Positions 37,971-47,045 of a stretch of 64,000 nt of DNA are shown one piece after another. The number at the start of each line of letters is the position of its first letter. Position 1 is the first letter of the stretch. The DNA is taken from NCBI RefSeq assembly GCF_020618475.1, contig NZ_CP085335.1, positions 1,984,001-2,048,000 of the forward strand. The letters are read 5' to 3'. The notes below the pieces were generated by a model. It searched no databases. It saw only the letters and a list, made by a program, of their open reading frames with translations, and had not been told where the DNA came from. The translations under genes and the position numbers were made by a program. The stretch is from Haladaptatus halobius. Its GTDB lineage: Archaea; Halobacteriota; Halobacteria; Halobacteriales; Haladaptataceae.

Positions 37971-38039
37971 CGACGCCGATACCGGCGAGCGCCGAATCGA
38001 CCCGAACAGTTTTCACTTGTCAGATAGGATACTCGAACC

Positions 38040-38702
38040 ATGGCGCACGCACGACTCCCCCGTCGCGGTTCCATCGCAACCTTCGGCGAAGCGGCCGCGT
38101 GGCTCCGCAGTAATCCCGTTCTGTTCGTGCTCGCGTTCGGTCTCGCGCTGGTCGAAGCGTTGGGGGAACTGGTCGGCCTGTTCTCCCTCCTCGCCTTCTT
38201 CCTGACGGTCTTCTTCGACGGTATCGTATACGTCTTCGCCGTTGGCGAAGCGTTCGACCGCCCCACCGAACTGGGAGAGGCAACGTCCCAGGTCGCCGGC
38301 CGGTACGTCATGCTCGTCGTGATAACGATACTCTACCTCGTAGTCGTCGCGATCGGCATCGTGTTGTTCGTCCTCCCGGGCGTCTACCTCGCGCTCCGGC
38401 TGTCGCTCGCGTTCCCGGCCTGCGTCATCGACGACGCGGATCTTGCCGAGAGCCTCCGCACCAGTTGGGAGATCGCGCCGGGGAACCTGCTAAAGCTCTT
38501 CGGAATCACGCTGTTCGCCATCCTCCTCTCGTTCGGATTCGCGCTCGTCACCCTCTTCGGCGGGGGAACCGACGTCGGCACCGTTCTCCTCTCGATCGTC
38601 TTCACGACCCTGATATATCCCGTCGTCCGGCTGTCGTACGCCCGCGTCTACCTCGAAAACAGGCCGACTCCGGAGGGCGAGTCCGCGGCAGTGCAATCCT
38701 GA
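38040..38702 (+). CDS. Haloarchaeal membrane protein (DUF7847-like)
   Basis: 220 residues with about five or six membrane segments. It begins with FGEAAAWLRSNPVLFVLAFGLALVEAL and includes VLPGVYLALRLSLAFPACVIDDADLAESLRTSWEIAPGNLLKLFGITLF. The ALRLSLAFPACVIDD...SLRTSW pattern is shared with a large haloarchaeal membrane family and with glycerophosphodiester phosphodiesterase membrane domains. Role unknown. Confidence 0.72.
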   Translation: MAHARLPRRGSIATFGEAAAWLRSNPVLFVLAFGLALVEALGELVGLFSLLAFFLTVFFDGIVYVFAVGEAFDRPTELGEATSQVAGRYVMLVVITILYLVVVAIGIVLFVLPGVYLALRLSLAFPACVIDDADLAESLRTSWEIAPGNLLKLFGITLFAILLSFGFALVTLFGGGTDVGTVLLSIVFTTLIYPVVRLSYARVYLENRPTPEGESAAVQS

Positions 38703-39222
38703 CCCGGCGCTCGGTCATCGGGGAGGAGTCGGTTCGCGGGAGCGAGCGGAGACAACCGTTTTTACCCGCCGATTCGTACCCCCGCGTGGCCGATGACGAT
38801 AATCGTGTTCCGAACCGGCGTGGCGGCCGGTGATGAGGAGCCCTATGAGTGCCGAGGCCAAACAATTACGATAATGCCGAACTGGTTTTTTCTGAGAATT
38901 GGCCTGTTGGAACAGTAGTTGCCTGGTGGATTTTGTCTCAGCTCAAACCAATCCTACTTAGCACTGCATCTACTTTCACGTCAGGATAGTTCGAGGCAGA
39001 TTGTGGAAACGAGAGCACGGTGCGTTATCTGATTGAGATGTGTGGATACCACGGAAGTTGCCGCCCGTTGTGAGGAATCAGACACGATATTGTATAGAAC
39101 CCCAAACGTGTGGTCAAATGGTAACAAAGCTACGCAATAACAAGATATTTGTCGAGTAAAGCCTGTATTTTGAGGGCAGATTCGGAACTCTTAACCGTGT
39201 ACTCGGTCTTCGTTTAATCGTA
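38703..39222. other. Intergenic region, AT-rich from about 38860
   Basis: 520 bases without a supported gene. The first 150 bases resemble the GC-rich flanks; from 38860 to 39200 the sequence is markedly AT-rich with several stop codons in all frames. It may be a decayed insertion, but no transposase fragment is recognisable. The last 35 bases hold the cspA promoter. Confidence 0.5.
39188..39195 (+). promoter_or_regulatory. Probable TATA box for cspA
   Basis: CTCTTAAC about 28-35 bases before the ATG at 39223, compatible with a leaderless transcript. Confidence 0.4.
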
Positions 39223-39417
39223 ATGGCAAACGGTAAAGTTGATTTCTTCAACGACACTGGCGGCTACGGTTTCATCTCGACTGAGGATGCTGACGAAGAC
39301 GTTTTCTTCCACATGGAAGACGTCGGCGGTGAGGATCTTACGGAAGGTACTGAGATCGAATTCGATATCGAACAGGCCCCCAAGGGGCCGCGCGCGACGA
39401 ACGTCGTCCGCGCCTAA
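39223..39417 (+). CDS. cspA: Cold-shock domain protein
   Basis: 64 residues, one five-stranded OB fold. GGYGFISTED is RNP1-like and DVFFHMED is RNP2-like; MANGKVDFFNDT lacks the usual Trp but otherwise matches. Binds single-stranded RNA or DNA and acts as an RNA chaperone. Codon use is somewhat less GC-biased than neighbours, as often seen in highly expressed haloarchaeal csp genes. Confidence 0.95.
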   Translation: MANGKVDFFNDTGGYGFISTEDADEDVFFHMEDVGGEDLTEGTEIEFDIEQAPKGPRATNVVRA

Positions 39418-39432
39418 TTAGGGTTTCGCACC

Positions 39433-39470
39433 GTCGTCACGGGACGACACGGCGTAACTTCATTTCTTTC
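39433..39470 (+). terminator. Hairpin plus T-rich tract after cspA
   Basis: GTCGTC and GACGAC (39433-39438, 39443-39448) form a short stem with a 4-base loop, followed by the T-rich CTTCATTTCTTTC. Plausible transcript end. Confidence 0.4.
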
Positions 39471-39502
39471 AGCGCACCTATTTTCTAAGAGCGATAGCTC
39501 CG

Positions 39503-40318
39503 TCACAGCCCCAACCGCTCGCGAAGGCCATCGCTCAGACCGTCCATCCCCTCGAATATCCGTCGCATCTCGTCGTCCGTAAGCTCGAAGTCAAACACGT
39601 CGAAGTTCTCCCGGACGTGTTCGTGTTCAGCCGCCTTCGGAATCGCGGAGACCATCTCCTGTTGGAGGAGCCAGCGTAGCGCGACTTGGGGTGCGGTCTT
39701 CCCGTGGCGGTTCCCGATCTCGGCGAGTGTCGTATCGTCCATGACGCTCCCGACGTTGAGCGGGCTGTACGCCGTCAGCATGACGTTCTCCTCGATGCAG
39801 AATTCGAGGAGTTCCCCCTGCCCGCGGTGGGGGTGGTACTCGACTTGGTTCGTGAGTATCGGCGTCTCGGAGGCGTCCATCGCCCGGCACAGTTGGTCGA
39901 CCGAAAAGTTACTCACGCCGACGTGTCGAACCGCGCCGTCGTCCTGCAGTTCGTTCATCGCGCCGACGGTCTCCTCGATCGGAACGGTTTCGTTCGGGGA
40001 GTGTATCAACAGCAGGTCGACGGCGTCGGTCCGCAGTTCCTCCAAACTCCGCTTCGTCGAATCGAGCACCCGGTTGCGGCTCCGATTGTCGTCGTTGAGC
40101 TTCGTCGTGACGAACACCTCGTCGCGGTCGACCTCGGCGGCGGAGACGACCGACCCGACCGCCCCCTCGGTGCCGTACATCTGGGCGGTGTCGATGTGGC
40201 GGTACCCCGTTTCGAGGGCCACCTCGACCGCTTGTTGGCACACGTCGTTCGAGTTGAACCGAGCGGTACCGAATCCGAGCGCGGGAATCTCGACGCCCTG
40301 TGCGGTGATGAACTCCAT
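39503..40318 (-). CDS. Aldo/keto reductase
   Basis: 271 residues from the ATG at 40318. The tetrad is visible: Asp and Tyr in YRHIDTAQMYGTE, Lys in VFVTTKLND, His in LLLIHSPNE. The cofactor end AIPKAAEHEHVRENFDVFDF replaces the usual IPKS motif. TIM-barrel, NAD(P)H-dependent reduction of carbonyls. Transcribed convergently to cspA. Confidence 0.9.
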   Translation of the reverse strand: MEFITAQGVEIPALGFGTARFNSNDVCQQAVEVALETGYRHIDTAQMYGTEGAVGSVVSAAEVDRDEVFVTTKLNDDNRSRNRVLDSTKRSLEELRTDAVDLLLIHSPNETVPIEETVGAMNELQDDGAVRHVGVSNFSVDQLCRAMDASETPILTNQVEYHPHRGQGELLEFCIEENVMLTAYSPLNVGSVMDDTTLAEIGNRHGKTAPQVALRWLLQQEMVSAIPKAAEHEHVRENFDVFDFELTDDEMRRIFEGMDGLSDGLRERLGL

Positions 40319-40431
40319 CGTCAAACACCCTCTTCGTGGCGTTTCGTTCGCGGGATAGAAAAGTCGGGCGGCGGCCCGCCAAAACGGATAGGTGGAGTGC
40401 GGCGAGTACCTTCGACGGGGGGCGGATTCGG

Positions 40432-40891
40432 ATGGATTCGGTCGGAACGCACCACGAACTTGAAGCGGTGGGAGTCCGACGACGGGCGGTCGCGTACCTC
40501 GTGGATTTACTCCTCGTCGGCGGTAGCGTACTCGTCGTAGTCAATCGGTCGGAGCGTTCGCTTGAGGAGCGAGCACTGGCGTTCACTTTCCTCGGGACGG
40601 TCGTCGGACTGCTATATCACGTCGCGTTCGAAGGGGGGCTTCGGCGGAACCGTCGGCAAAGCGGCCGTCGGCATCGTCGTCGTTGAGGACGACGGAACTC
40701 GATGTACCTACCGGGCCGCCGCGATTCGAACCGCGCTCCGGTTCGTGGAATAGCTACCGGTCGGCTACGGTGTCGGCGTCCTTAGCATCCGTCTCACCGA
40801 ACGACGCCAACGCCTCGGAGACTTAGCGGTGAACACGGTCGTGGTGAGGGTGAGCGACGGGAGGAACGCGGGTGGTCGAAATCATCGATAA
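40432..40891 (+). pseudogene. RDD family membrane protein, frameshifted and with an in-frame TAG
   Basis: Three pieces of one RDD protein. MDSVGTHHELEAVGVRRRAVAYLVDLLLVGG through YHVAFEGG lies in the first frame. After a run of six G (40633-40638) the homology moves one frame to GFGGTVGKAAVGIVVVEDDG ... ALRFVE. After a TAG (40751-40753) the same frame continues with LPVGYGVGVLSIRLTERRQRLGDLAVNTVVV, the typical RDD C-terminus, to a TAA at 40889. Five G would restore the first junction. Two independent lesions make this a true pseudogene. Confidence 0.82.
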
Positions 40892-41065
40892 ATGCGCACG
40901 TCTTCGTTCGATTTCTCCCATGTGCCGGTAGGACACGGCTGAGCGCGCCGTGCGTGACCGCAGGCGGTCGGCGAACCGCGTTCAACGAGGATTATTTACT
41001 CGCTTTCGAATCCTGATTCCGCCGGGAATCGTGTTATGACACCGCTAAGCCGTCATAAACCGTGC

Positions 41066-41074
41066 ATAATTATA
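41066..41074 (+). promoter_or_regulatory. TATA box for pckA
   Basis: ATAATTATA about 28-36 bases before the ATG at 41102. Confidence 0.5.
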
Positions 41075-41101
41075 CGTCCGCACGTATCCTTTCCAACCAC
41101 G

Positions 41102-42622
41102 ATGTCAGACTCTGGGCAGTCAGTCCGAACGCCGAAGACGGCGCTCCCCGATCCCGTCGAGGCGGACAACATCATCTACGATCCATCGTTAGACCAACTC
41201 CGCGAGTTCTCGAAGGAGTTCGAGACCACGACGGAGTTCGGCTCCCCATCGTACGTCAGCGACCAGCGCTCGCGCAACGCTGACAAGACGAAGAACGCGG
41301 TGGACGAGGAGTTCGGCCCGAGCGACTACGCGCACATCGAGGACGCGACCGAGTACGCCCGAGAACACGAGATGGTCTGCGTGGATCGCAGGATGGGTCG
41401 CCACGCGGAGCACTCCTATCGCTGCCGGTTGTACGTCCCCAAGTGCTACGGCCGCATCGCCCTGGGCTGGGCGAAGTTGTTCAAACCCGTCGAGGAAGAG
41501 GCCGAACCGGACTTCGTCACGATTCAGATTCCCGAGTGGGACGAAATCGCCGTCCGCATCCTCCCCGAGGAGGGTGTGACAGCGGTGCTCGGGAGCGACT
41601 ACACCGGCGAAGCCAAGAAGTCGTTCCTCCGGCTGTTCATGTTCCACGCCAAACGTAAGGGTGGTCTCGGCCTCCACGCCGGAAGCAAGCGCGTCGCGCT
41701 CCACGACGCCGACGGCGAACTCCGGAACGTCGGACAGGCGTTCCTTGGACTCTCCGCGACCGGGAAATCGACGCTGACCGCCCACGGCCTCTGGCTCGAC
41801 GAGGGTGCAGGCGAAGAGGCGACGATGCTGCAAGACGACGTGTGCGCCCTGCTCCCCGACGGAACTATCGCCGGGAGCGAGGGTAACGGACTGTTCGTCA
41901 AGACCAACGGATTGGACGCGGCCGAACAGCCGGCGATGTACGACGCCGTGACCCACGAGTCCGCGGTGCTCGAAAACGTCGACGTGGCCGACGACGGAAC
42001 CGCGGACTTCGACAGCGACCACCACACCTCCAACGGTCGGGCAATCATCCTCCGCGATCAACTCTCGTCAGCGGGCGACGACATCGACCTCGATGGAGTC
42101 GACCAAGTGTTCTTCATCACCCGGAACCCGACGATGCCTCCGGTCGCCAAACTCTCCGCCGAAGAAGCCGCCGCGGCGTTCATGCTCGGCGAGTCCATCC
42201 AGACCAGCGCCGGTGACCCATCGAAAGCCGGCGAGTCGATCCGCGTCGTCGGCACGAATCCCTTCATCGTCGGGTCGAAAGGCGAAGAGGGCAACCGGTT
42301 CCGCGATCTCATCGACGATCTCGGCGTGGACTGTTTCGTCCTCAACACGGGTTACCTCGGCGAGAAATCGAAGGACATCGGCGTCCAGGAGTCGGTGACC
42401 ATCCTCCGCGAAATCGCCCGCGACACCGTCGAGTGGACGGACGACGAGGCGACGGGCCTCACGGTTCCCAGTTCGGTGCCCGGCATGAACATCGAGGAGT
42501 TCGCCGTGGCCGACCACGTCGCCGACCACGAGCGGCGGTTAGCGGAGTTACGAACCGAGCGGCAAGTCCATCTCGACATATTCGATGACCTCGACTCGGA
42601 GATCAAAGACGCCGTCTACTGA
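41102..42622 (+). CDS. pckA: Phosphoenolpyruvate carboxykinase (ATP-type)
   Basis: 506 residues from the ATG at 41102 (an upstream ATG at 41036 would place the TATA box inside the coding region). The kinase-1a P-loop GLSATGKSTL, the upstream metal/substrate region (LGSDYTGEAKKSFLRLFMFHAKRKGGLGLHAGS) and the later LQDDVCAL metal motif are conserved. It converts oxaloacetate and ATP to PEP, the first committed step of gluconeogenesis. Ends with QVHLDIFDDLDSEIKDAVY. Confidence 0.93.
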   Translation: MSDSGQSVRTPKTALPDPVEADNIIYDPSLDQLREFSKEFETTTEFGSPSYVSDQRSRNADKTKNAVDEEFGPSDYAHIEDATEYAREHEMVCVDRRMGRHAEHSYRCRLYVPKCYGRIALGWAKLFKPVEEEAEPDFVTIQIPEWDEIAVRILPEEGVTAVLGSDYTGEAKKSFLRLFMFHAKRKGGLGLHAGSKRVALHDADGELRNVGQAFLGLSATGKSTLTAHGLWLDEGAGEEATMLQDDVCALLPDGTIAGSEGNGLFVKTNGLDAAEQPAMYDAVTHESAVLENVDVADDGTADFDSDHHTSNGRAIILRDQLSSAGDDIDLDGVDQVFFITRNPTMPPVAKLSAEEAAAAFMLGESIQTSAGDPSKAGESIRVVGTNPFIVGSKGEEGNRFRDLIDDLGVDCFVLNTGYLGEKSKDIGVQESVTILREIARDTVEWTDDEATGLTVPSSVPGMNIEEFAVADHVADHERRLAELRTERQVHLDIFDDLDSEIKDAVY

Positions 42623-42711
42623 ACGGTCGGCGAGGCGTTCGACGCGAACTGACACCGTTCCTACCGGAATCGATTTCCGTTCTCCCGCCAACATAAATTA
42701 ATTTCCGCTGA

Positions 42712-42718
42712 TATTTAT
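42712..42718 (+). promoter_or_regulatory. TATA box of the SDR-queA operon
   Basis: TATTTAT centred about 30 bases before the ATG at 42745, compatible with a leaderless or near-leaderless transcript. Confidence 0.5.
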
Positions 42719-42744
42719 CGTCCCGCCAGACCTCTAGTCGAGTG

Positions 42745-43467
42745 ATGACCGACACGACACCTACGACGGTCGTCACCGGGGCTTCCCGCGGCCTCGGCGC
42801 GACCATCGCCGACTACCTCGCCGGCGCAGGCCACGACCTCGTCCTCGTCGCTCGCGGCCGCGACGCCCTCGAATCCACCGCCGACTCGCTTCCCGGCGAC
42901 GGTCGCGTGACCACCGTTGCCGCCGACGTTACGAACGCCGACGGTCGACGGCACATCGCCGACGCCGCCGCCGACTTCGCGCCCGTCACCGCGCTGGTCA
43001 ACAACGCGTCTGCGCTCGGGCCGAGTCCCCTCCCGAACGTAGACGCGCTTGATCCCGACGACTTCCGCCGCGTCCTCGACACCAACGTCGTCGCTCCGGT
43101 CGCGCTCGTTCGGGCGCTCGACCCCTCCTTCGCTCCGGACGCCCTCGTCGTCAACGTCTCCAGCGACGCCGCCGTGGAAGCGTATCCGGGATGGGGAGCC
43201 TACGGTTCGAGCAAGGCCGCACTTGACCACCTCACCCGCATCCTCGCGACCGAGCGCGACGACCTCCATCCCGTGAGCGTCGACCCCGGCGATATGCGAA
43301 CCGACATGCACCAACGCGCGTTTCCCGGCGAAGACATCGGCGACCGCCCAACCTCCGACGTGACCGTCCCGTTCTGGGCGTGGCTGTTCGGCCGCTCCCC
43401 CGAAATCGTTCGCGGTCGCCGGTTCCGCGCGCAGGCCGACGACTGGCTCGAAACGGGGGCGGCGTGA
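42745..43467 (+). CDS. Short-chain dehydrogenase/reductase
   Basis: 240 residues from the ATG at 42745. TGASRGLG binds NAD(P), NNAS is the structural motif, VVNVSSDAA holds the catalytic Ser, and AYGSSKAAL gives YxxxK. PGDMRTDMH follows. The substrate is unknown. Its stop overlaps the start of the QueA-like gene by one base, so the two proteins are probably made from one message. Confidence 0.88.
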   Translation: MTDTTPTTVVTGASRGLGATIADYLAGAGHDLVLVARGRDALESTADSLPGDGRVTTVAADVTNADGRRHIADAAADFAPVTALVNNASALGPSPLPNVDALDPDDFRRVLDTNVVAPVALVRALDPSFAPDALVVNVSSDAAVEAYPGWGAYGSSKAALDHLTRILATERDDLHPVSVDPGDMRTDMHQRAFPGEDIGDRPTSDVTVPFWAWLFGRSPEIVRGRRFRAQADDWLETGAA

Positions 43468-44537
43468 TGCCCGCCACCGTCACCGCCGAGGTCGACCTCG
43501 GATTCCACCGCCCCGGCGACCTCACGGCCACCGTCCCCGCGGAAGTTCGGTGCTTCGACTGCCGCCGCGACGACGTCAACCTCCTCGTCTCCGACGGGGA
43601 CGACCACCGCGTCGCGGCGTTCACCAGCATCGCGGAGTTCCTCGACGGCGGCGACCTCGTCGTCGCCAACGACTCCGCCACCCTCCCGGCGAGCCTTCCG
43701 GCGACCGGGCCGCCGGGCGAGGTCGTCCTCAACCTCGCCACCGACTACGGCGACCGCGTCTGGCTCGCCGAACCGCGCCGCAGCCGCGCCGACCCGGGGC
43801 CGCTCGACCTCACTCCCGGCGACGAGTTTCTCGTCGGAGCGGCAACCGCCCGCGTCGTCGCCCGACACCCCGCCATCGACCGCTTCCTGTTCGTCCGGTT
43901 CGACGCCGACCCGTACGAAGTGATGGCCGCCCGCGGCCGCCCGGTTCGGTACGGTTACGTCGCCGACGAGTTCCCGCTCGACGCGTACCAGACGCCCGTC
44001 GCGTCGGTTCCCGGTAGCAGCGAGATGCCCTCCGCTGGACGCGCGCTCACCGCCCGCGTCCGCGACCGACTCGCCGACGCTGGCGTCGGGTTCACAACCA
44101 TCACCCTCCACACCGGCCTTTCGAGCCTCGACGCCATCGACGTTCCCGACTGGCGGGATGCGGTCACGCCGGAACCGGTCACCGTCGCCCCCGAAACCGC
44201 GCGGGCCGTGACCGAGACGCGCGCCCGAGGCGGTCGCGTCGTCGCAGTCGGAACCACCGTCGTTCGCGCGCTCGAAACCGCCACCACCCCGGACGGCAAT
44301 ACGCACTCCATCGACGGCTTCACTCGGCGCGTCGTCGGCCCGGAGACGGGTGCTCGGTCGGTCGATACACTCCTCACCGGACTGCACGACCCCGAGACAA
44401 CCCACCTCGCCATGCTGTACGCCGTCGGCGGCGAATCGACCGTTCGAACCGCCTACGACGACGCCGTCCGCCACCGCCTCCGCTGGCACGAGTTCGGCGA
44501 CCTCCACCTCCTCCGCGCCGACGACGGACGACGCTGA
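43467..44537 (+). CDS. QueA-like S-adenosylmethionine:tRNA ribosyltransferase-isomerase family protein
   Basis: 356 residues. Family signatures are visible: LVVANDSATLPASLP, RFDADPYEVMAARGRPVRYGYV, SSEMPSAGRALTARV, FTTITLHTGLSSLD, VVAVGTTVVRALETA and SVDTLLTGLHDPETTHLAMLYAV. In bacteria QueA transfers ribose from SAM to preQ1 in tRNA to make epoxyqueuosine. Archaea normally make archaeosine instead, so the role here is uncertain. It is coupled to an SDR rather than to tgt or queuosine genes. Confidence 0.82.
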   Translation: MPATVTAEVDLGFHRPGDLTATVPAEVRCFDCRRDDVNLLVSDGDDHRVAAFTSIAEFLDGGDLVVANDSATLPASLPATGPPGEVVLNLATDYGDRVWLAEPRRSRADPGPLDLTPGDEFLVGAATARVVARHPAIDRFLFVRFDADPYEVMAARGRPVRYGYVADEFPLDAYQTPVASVPGSSEMPSAGRALTARVRDRLADAGVGFTTITLHTGLSSLDAIDVPDWRDAVTPEPVTVAPETARAVTETRARGGRVVAVGTTVVRALETATTPDGNTHSIDGFTRRVVGPETGARSVDTLLTGLHDPETTHLAMLYAVGGESTVRTAYDDAVRHRLRWHEFGDLHLLRADDGRR

Positions 44538-44593
44538 ATCGCTCTCCGTCGACGTGAGAGAACCCGTTCGGAGGAAAAAAACGAGTCGGTAGG

Positions 44594-45037
44594 TTACTCC
44601 GAATCGGGTCGGTCGACCACCGTCTCGAAGTCGAGTTCAGTATCGACCGGTTCGGTGAAGACGAGCCTGTACCCGTCCGGGTCGGCCAGCGCGATTTCCC
44701 GCGTGTTCCACGGCGTTTCGGCTGGTTCTCGCACGACGGTCGCGTCGTGTTCCGTCGCACGTTCGAAGACGTCCGACACGGTTTCGTCTTCGGCGTTGAG
44801 ATACAGGGACAGACCTCGTCCGCGCTCGCCCCCGTCCGCTTCGGCGGGGACGAGCATCACGTCCGCGTACCGGCGGTATCGGAGGTGGGAGAGACCCGGA
44901 AGCGGTGCGACTTCTCGGAAGCCGGCGACGCTCCGGTACCAGTCGGTCGAAGCGTCGAGGTCGGTCACCGCGAACTGTGCGAACATCGGCATCGGATAGA
45001 TGTCGGCGTCTGGTTTCGATTCGTCGTCTGTTGGCAT
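44594..45037 (-). CDS. VOC family protein (glyoxalase/dioxygenase fold)
   Basis: 147 residues. MFAQFAVTDLDASTDWYRSVAGFREV opens the first beta-alpha-beta unit; GLSLYLNAEDETVSDVFERA and TREIALADPDGYRLVFTEPV form the second. The metal site (E in the last strand) is partly retained. Substrate unknown. An almost perfect palindrome lies just upstream (45064-45078). Converges on the queA-like gene. Confidence 0.85.
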   Translation of the reverse strand: MPTDDESKPDADIYPMPMFAQFAVTDLDASTDWYRSVAGFREVAPLPGLSHLRYRRYADVMLVPAEADGGERGRGLSLYLNAEDETVSDVFERATEHDATVVREPAETPWNTREIALADPDGYRLVFTEPVDTELDFETVVDRPDSE

Positions 45038-45063
45038 CGTTGGAGTTTAGTGTAACGTTGGGA

Positions 45064-45078
45064 CTACGCGGCGCGTAG
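45064..45078. promoter_or_regulatory. Palindrome upstream of the VOC gene
   Basis: CTACGCG-G-CGCGTAG: perfect 7-base arms around one base, 27-41 bases before the VOC start codon at 45037. Position and symmetry suit an operator overlapping the promoter, but no regulator is identified. Confidence 0.4.
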
Positions 45079-45270
45079 CAGCGATTCGGAGAGCGGGCGC
45101 TCGATCCACGGCGAGTAGTGTACCCGGCGCGGAGCGGGCGAGAACGAGAGGAGTCCGTTACAGCGCCATCCTACCGGTTCGTACCGTGACGGTGTACTTA
45201 ATCGTTTCCAGACGGTGGAGGACAAAGAGAAACGTGAATCTCGGTGTTGGTCGCTGTGTGGGTGGCCTGA

Positions 45271-45723
45271 TCAGTCGCCCCCCGATTCCCGACCGAGTTC
45301 GTCGAGCGGCGGCACGACGCCGAGTTGCTGGAACATGCCGAGCGCGTCGTAGTTCGTCCACATCTCGACTATCTTCCCGTCCGCCACGTGGTACAGCTCC
45401 ATCCCCGACACCGTCACTCGTTCGCCCGTCGGTTCGATGCCCGCGAGTTCGCCTTCGTGGGTGCCACGTGCGGTGTACCGGAGCGCCACGGTGTCGCCCT
45501 CGGCGACCATCTCCTCGGCCGCGTACTCAGAGTCGGGAAAGGCGGTACGATACGCTTCCACGTACTCCTTGTAATCGTCTCGACCCTGCGTCTCGTCCGG
45601 TGACGACGGGTCGTGAAGGACGAAGTTCTCGTCGTAAATCTCGTCAATCATCTCGACGTTGCCGTCCCCCCAGACCTCCTCGATGTCGCGTCGAACGAGT
45701 TCCTTGTTTTCTTCGGGTGCCAT
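45271..45723 (-). CDS. SnoaL-like (NTF2-fold) ester cyclase-family protein
   Basis: 150 residues. The cone-shaped alpha+beta barrel pattern is clear: NKELVRRDIEEVWGDGNVEMIDEIYDENFVLHD, GRDDYKEYVEAYRTAFPDSEY, GDTVALRYTARGTHEGELAGI, VSGMELYHVADGKIVEMWTNYD. Family members are ester cyclases, hydrolases or ligand binders; none can be chosen here. Transcribed alone on the minus strand. Confidence 0.85.
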   Translation of the reverse strand: MAPEENKELVRRDIEEVWGDGNVEMIDEIYDENFVLHDPSSPDETQGRDDYKEYVEAYRTAFPDSEYAAEEMVAEGDTVALRYTARGTHEGELAGIEPTGERVTVSGMELYHVADGKIVEMWTNYDALGMFQQLGVVPPLDELGRESGGD

Positions 45724-45857
45724 CGTCTTCCCCCGCGAACGAATCGACGCCTAACGTAATCAAGGACGGGGTCGGAGTCGAGCGCCGACGGACGTGCGGT
45801 ACCGAAACGTTCTTGACAGCATCCGGACAACCTCGGACTCCCTCTCGAACCACGACC

Positions 45858-46376
45858 ATGACGATGAATCGAATCGCGGTGCTCGGAACGCCGGGCGCCG
45901 GAAAGTCGACGTTCGCCAAGCGACTGGGGGAGCGACTGGACGTTCCTGTCGCGCACCTCGATGCCCACTTCTGGGAGCCGGGGTGGGAGAAGCCGGAGAC
46001 GAGCGACTGGGAGGCGACCCACCGAGAACTGATGCGACCCGAGTCGTGGATACTCGACGGAAACTACGGGAGCACCATCGACGCCCGACTCGAAGCGGCG
46101 GACACCGCGATCTTGTTGGACATTCCGCGACACATCTGTCTGTGCCGGGTTCTCGAACGCTGGCTTCGAAACCGCGGGCAGACACGACCGGACATGGCCG
46201 ACGGCTGCGTCGAGAAGATCGACATCGAATTTCTCCGGTACACGTGGAACTTCGCCGCGGACAAGATTCCGAAGATGGAGCGAAAGTTCGAACGGCAGGG
46301 CGAGGAACTCACCGTCGTTCGACTGCGGTCGAACGAGGAGCGCGAGGCGTTCCTCGAACGCCTCCGCGACGAGTGA
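45858..46376 (+). CDS. P-loop adenylate-kinase-like protein (topology-modulation/FlaR-like)
   Basis: 172 residues from the ATG at 45858. Walker A is GTPGAGKST, followed by LDVPVAHLDAHFWEPGWEKP and WILDGNYGSTIDARLEAADTAILLDIPRHICLCRVLERW, the pattern of FlaR-like small kinases. The Trp-rich DxHFWxPGW segment is typical. Substrate unknown. Confidence 0.85.
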   Translation: MTMNRIAVLGTPGAGKSTFAKRLGERLDVPVAHLDAHFWEPGWEKPETSDWEATHRELMRPESWILDGNYGSTIDARLEAADTAILLDIPRHICLCRVLERWLRNRGQTRPDMADGCVEKIDIEFLRYTWNFAADKIPKMERKFERQGEELTVVRLRSNEEREAFLERLRDE

Positions 46377-46534
46377 CGGGAGACCGGTTTCGGGCGAAGG
46401 TGAGCGACCGGGCACGAAAACGAACCGATGGCGGCGACCGGCGAGAACGGGAACCGTGGCTACTCCGCATCGGAGCGCGCTCCCGCGGTCGAATCGGCAG
46501 AAAGCTCATGTAGGACGTTATCGTGCGTAGCGTC

Positions 46535-46987
46535 ATGGCCTTCCGTCGCCTCTGCGCCGGCCTCGTCGGTTCCTCCCGAAACGAGCGACGAGAACGGCCC
46601 TCCTCGCCGTCGCGCTCTTCGTCGCGTCGGCCGCGATTTTCGCCACGGTGCCGCGGTTTGAATCCCCGTTCGCCTCGCCGGTTCACCGACTGCTGTACTC
46701 CGCCAACCACCTGCTCTGGTGGGAGTACTACGCGGTCGATCTCGTTGCGGGAGTCGCACTCCTCACCGCGCCGCCGGAGCCTGCGGCGCGCGTGGACGCT
46801 CGCCTTCGCGGGCGCGGCCGGCGTCGGCGTCAACCTCGGCGGAATCGGGTTAACGGGCGGCCCACCAAGTCTCGTCTTCTGGCTCCTGTGGGCGGGCGGT
46901 CTCGGCCTCGCCGCCGCACTCGCGCTCGACACGGTCGGATTTCTCATCGGTGCAGGACTCCGACGGATTAGACGGTCTCACGACTGA
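46535..46987 (+). pseudogene. Membrane protein, broken by frameshift
   Basis: A membrane-protein reading starts in one frame (TALLAVALFVASAAIFATVPRF, HRLLYSANHLLWWEYYAVDLVAGVALLTAPPEP) and continues one frame over (LRRAWTLAFAGAAGVGVNLGG, PSLVFWLLWAGGLGLAAALALDT, RRIRRSHD). The join is at a CC pair (46780-46781); CCC would restore it. The first frame has no ATG; the ATG at 46535 lies in the other frame, so the N-terminus may carry a second lesion. Three or four membrane segments; family not recognised. Confidence 0.6.
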
Positions 46988-47045
46988 TCGTTCTACGGTG
47001 ACCACGTGCGAAGGCCGCGACCGACCGTCGCGTCGTGGAACGGTT

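Noticed and set aside
22960..40753. In-frame TAG codons (VOC, RDD, terpene-like) as possible pyrrolysine or amber recoding
   Set aside because: Several intact genes here end in TAG (maeB, the oligopeptide-binding protein, the ABC1 kinase), and the RDD and terpene-like genes have other lesions. No pyl genes are in the window. Mutation is the simpler reading.
40723..41010. TTCGAA-type sequences resembling tRNA T-loops
   Set aside because: No matching acceptor or anticodon stems could be built around them. No tRNA or rRNA found anywhere in the window.
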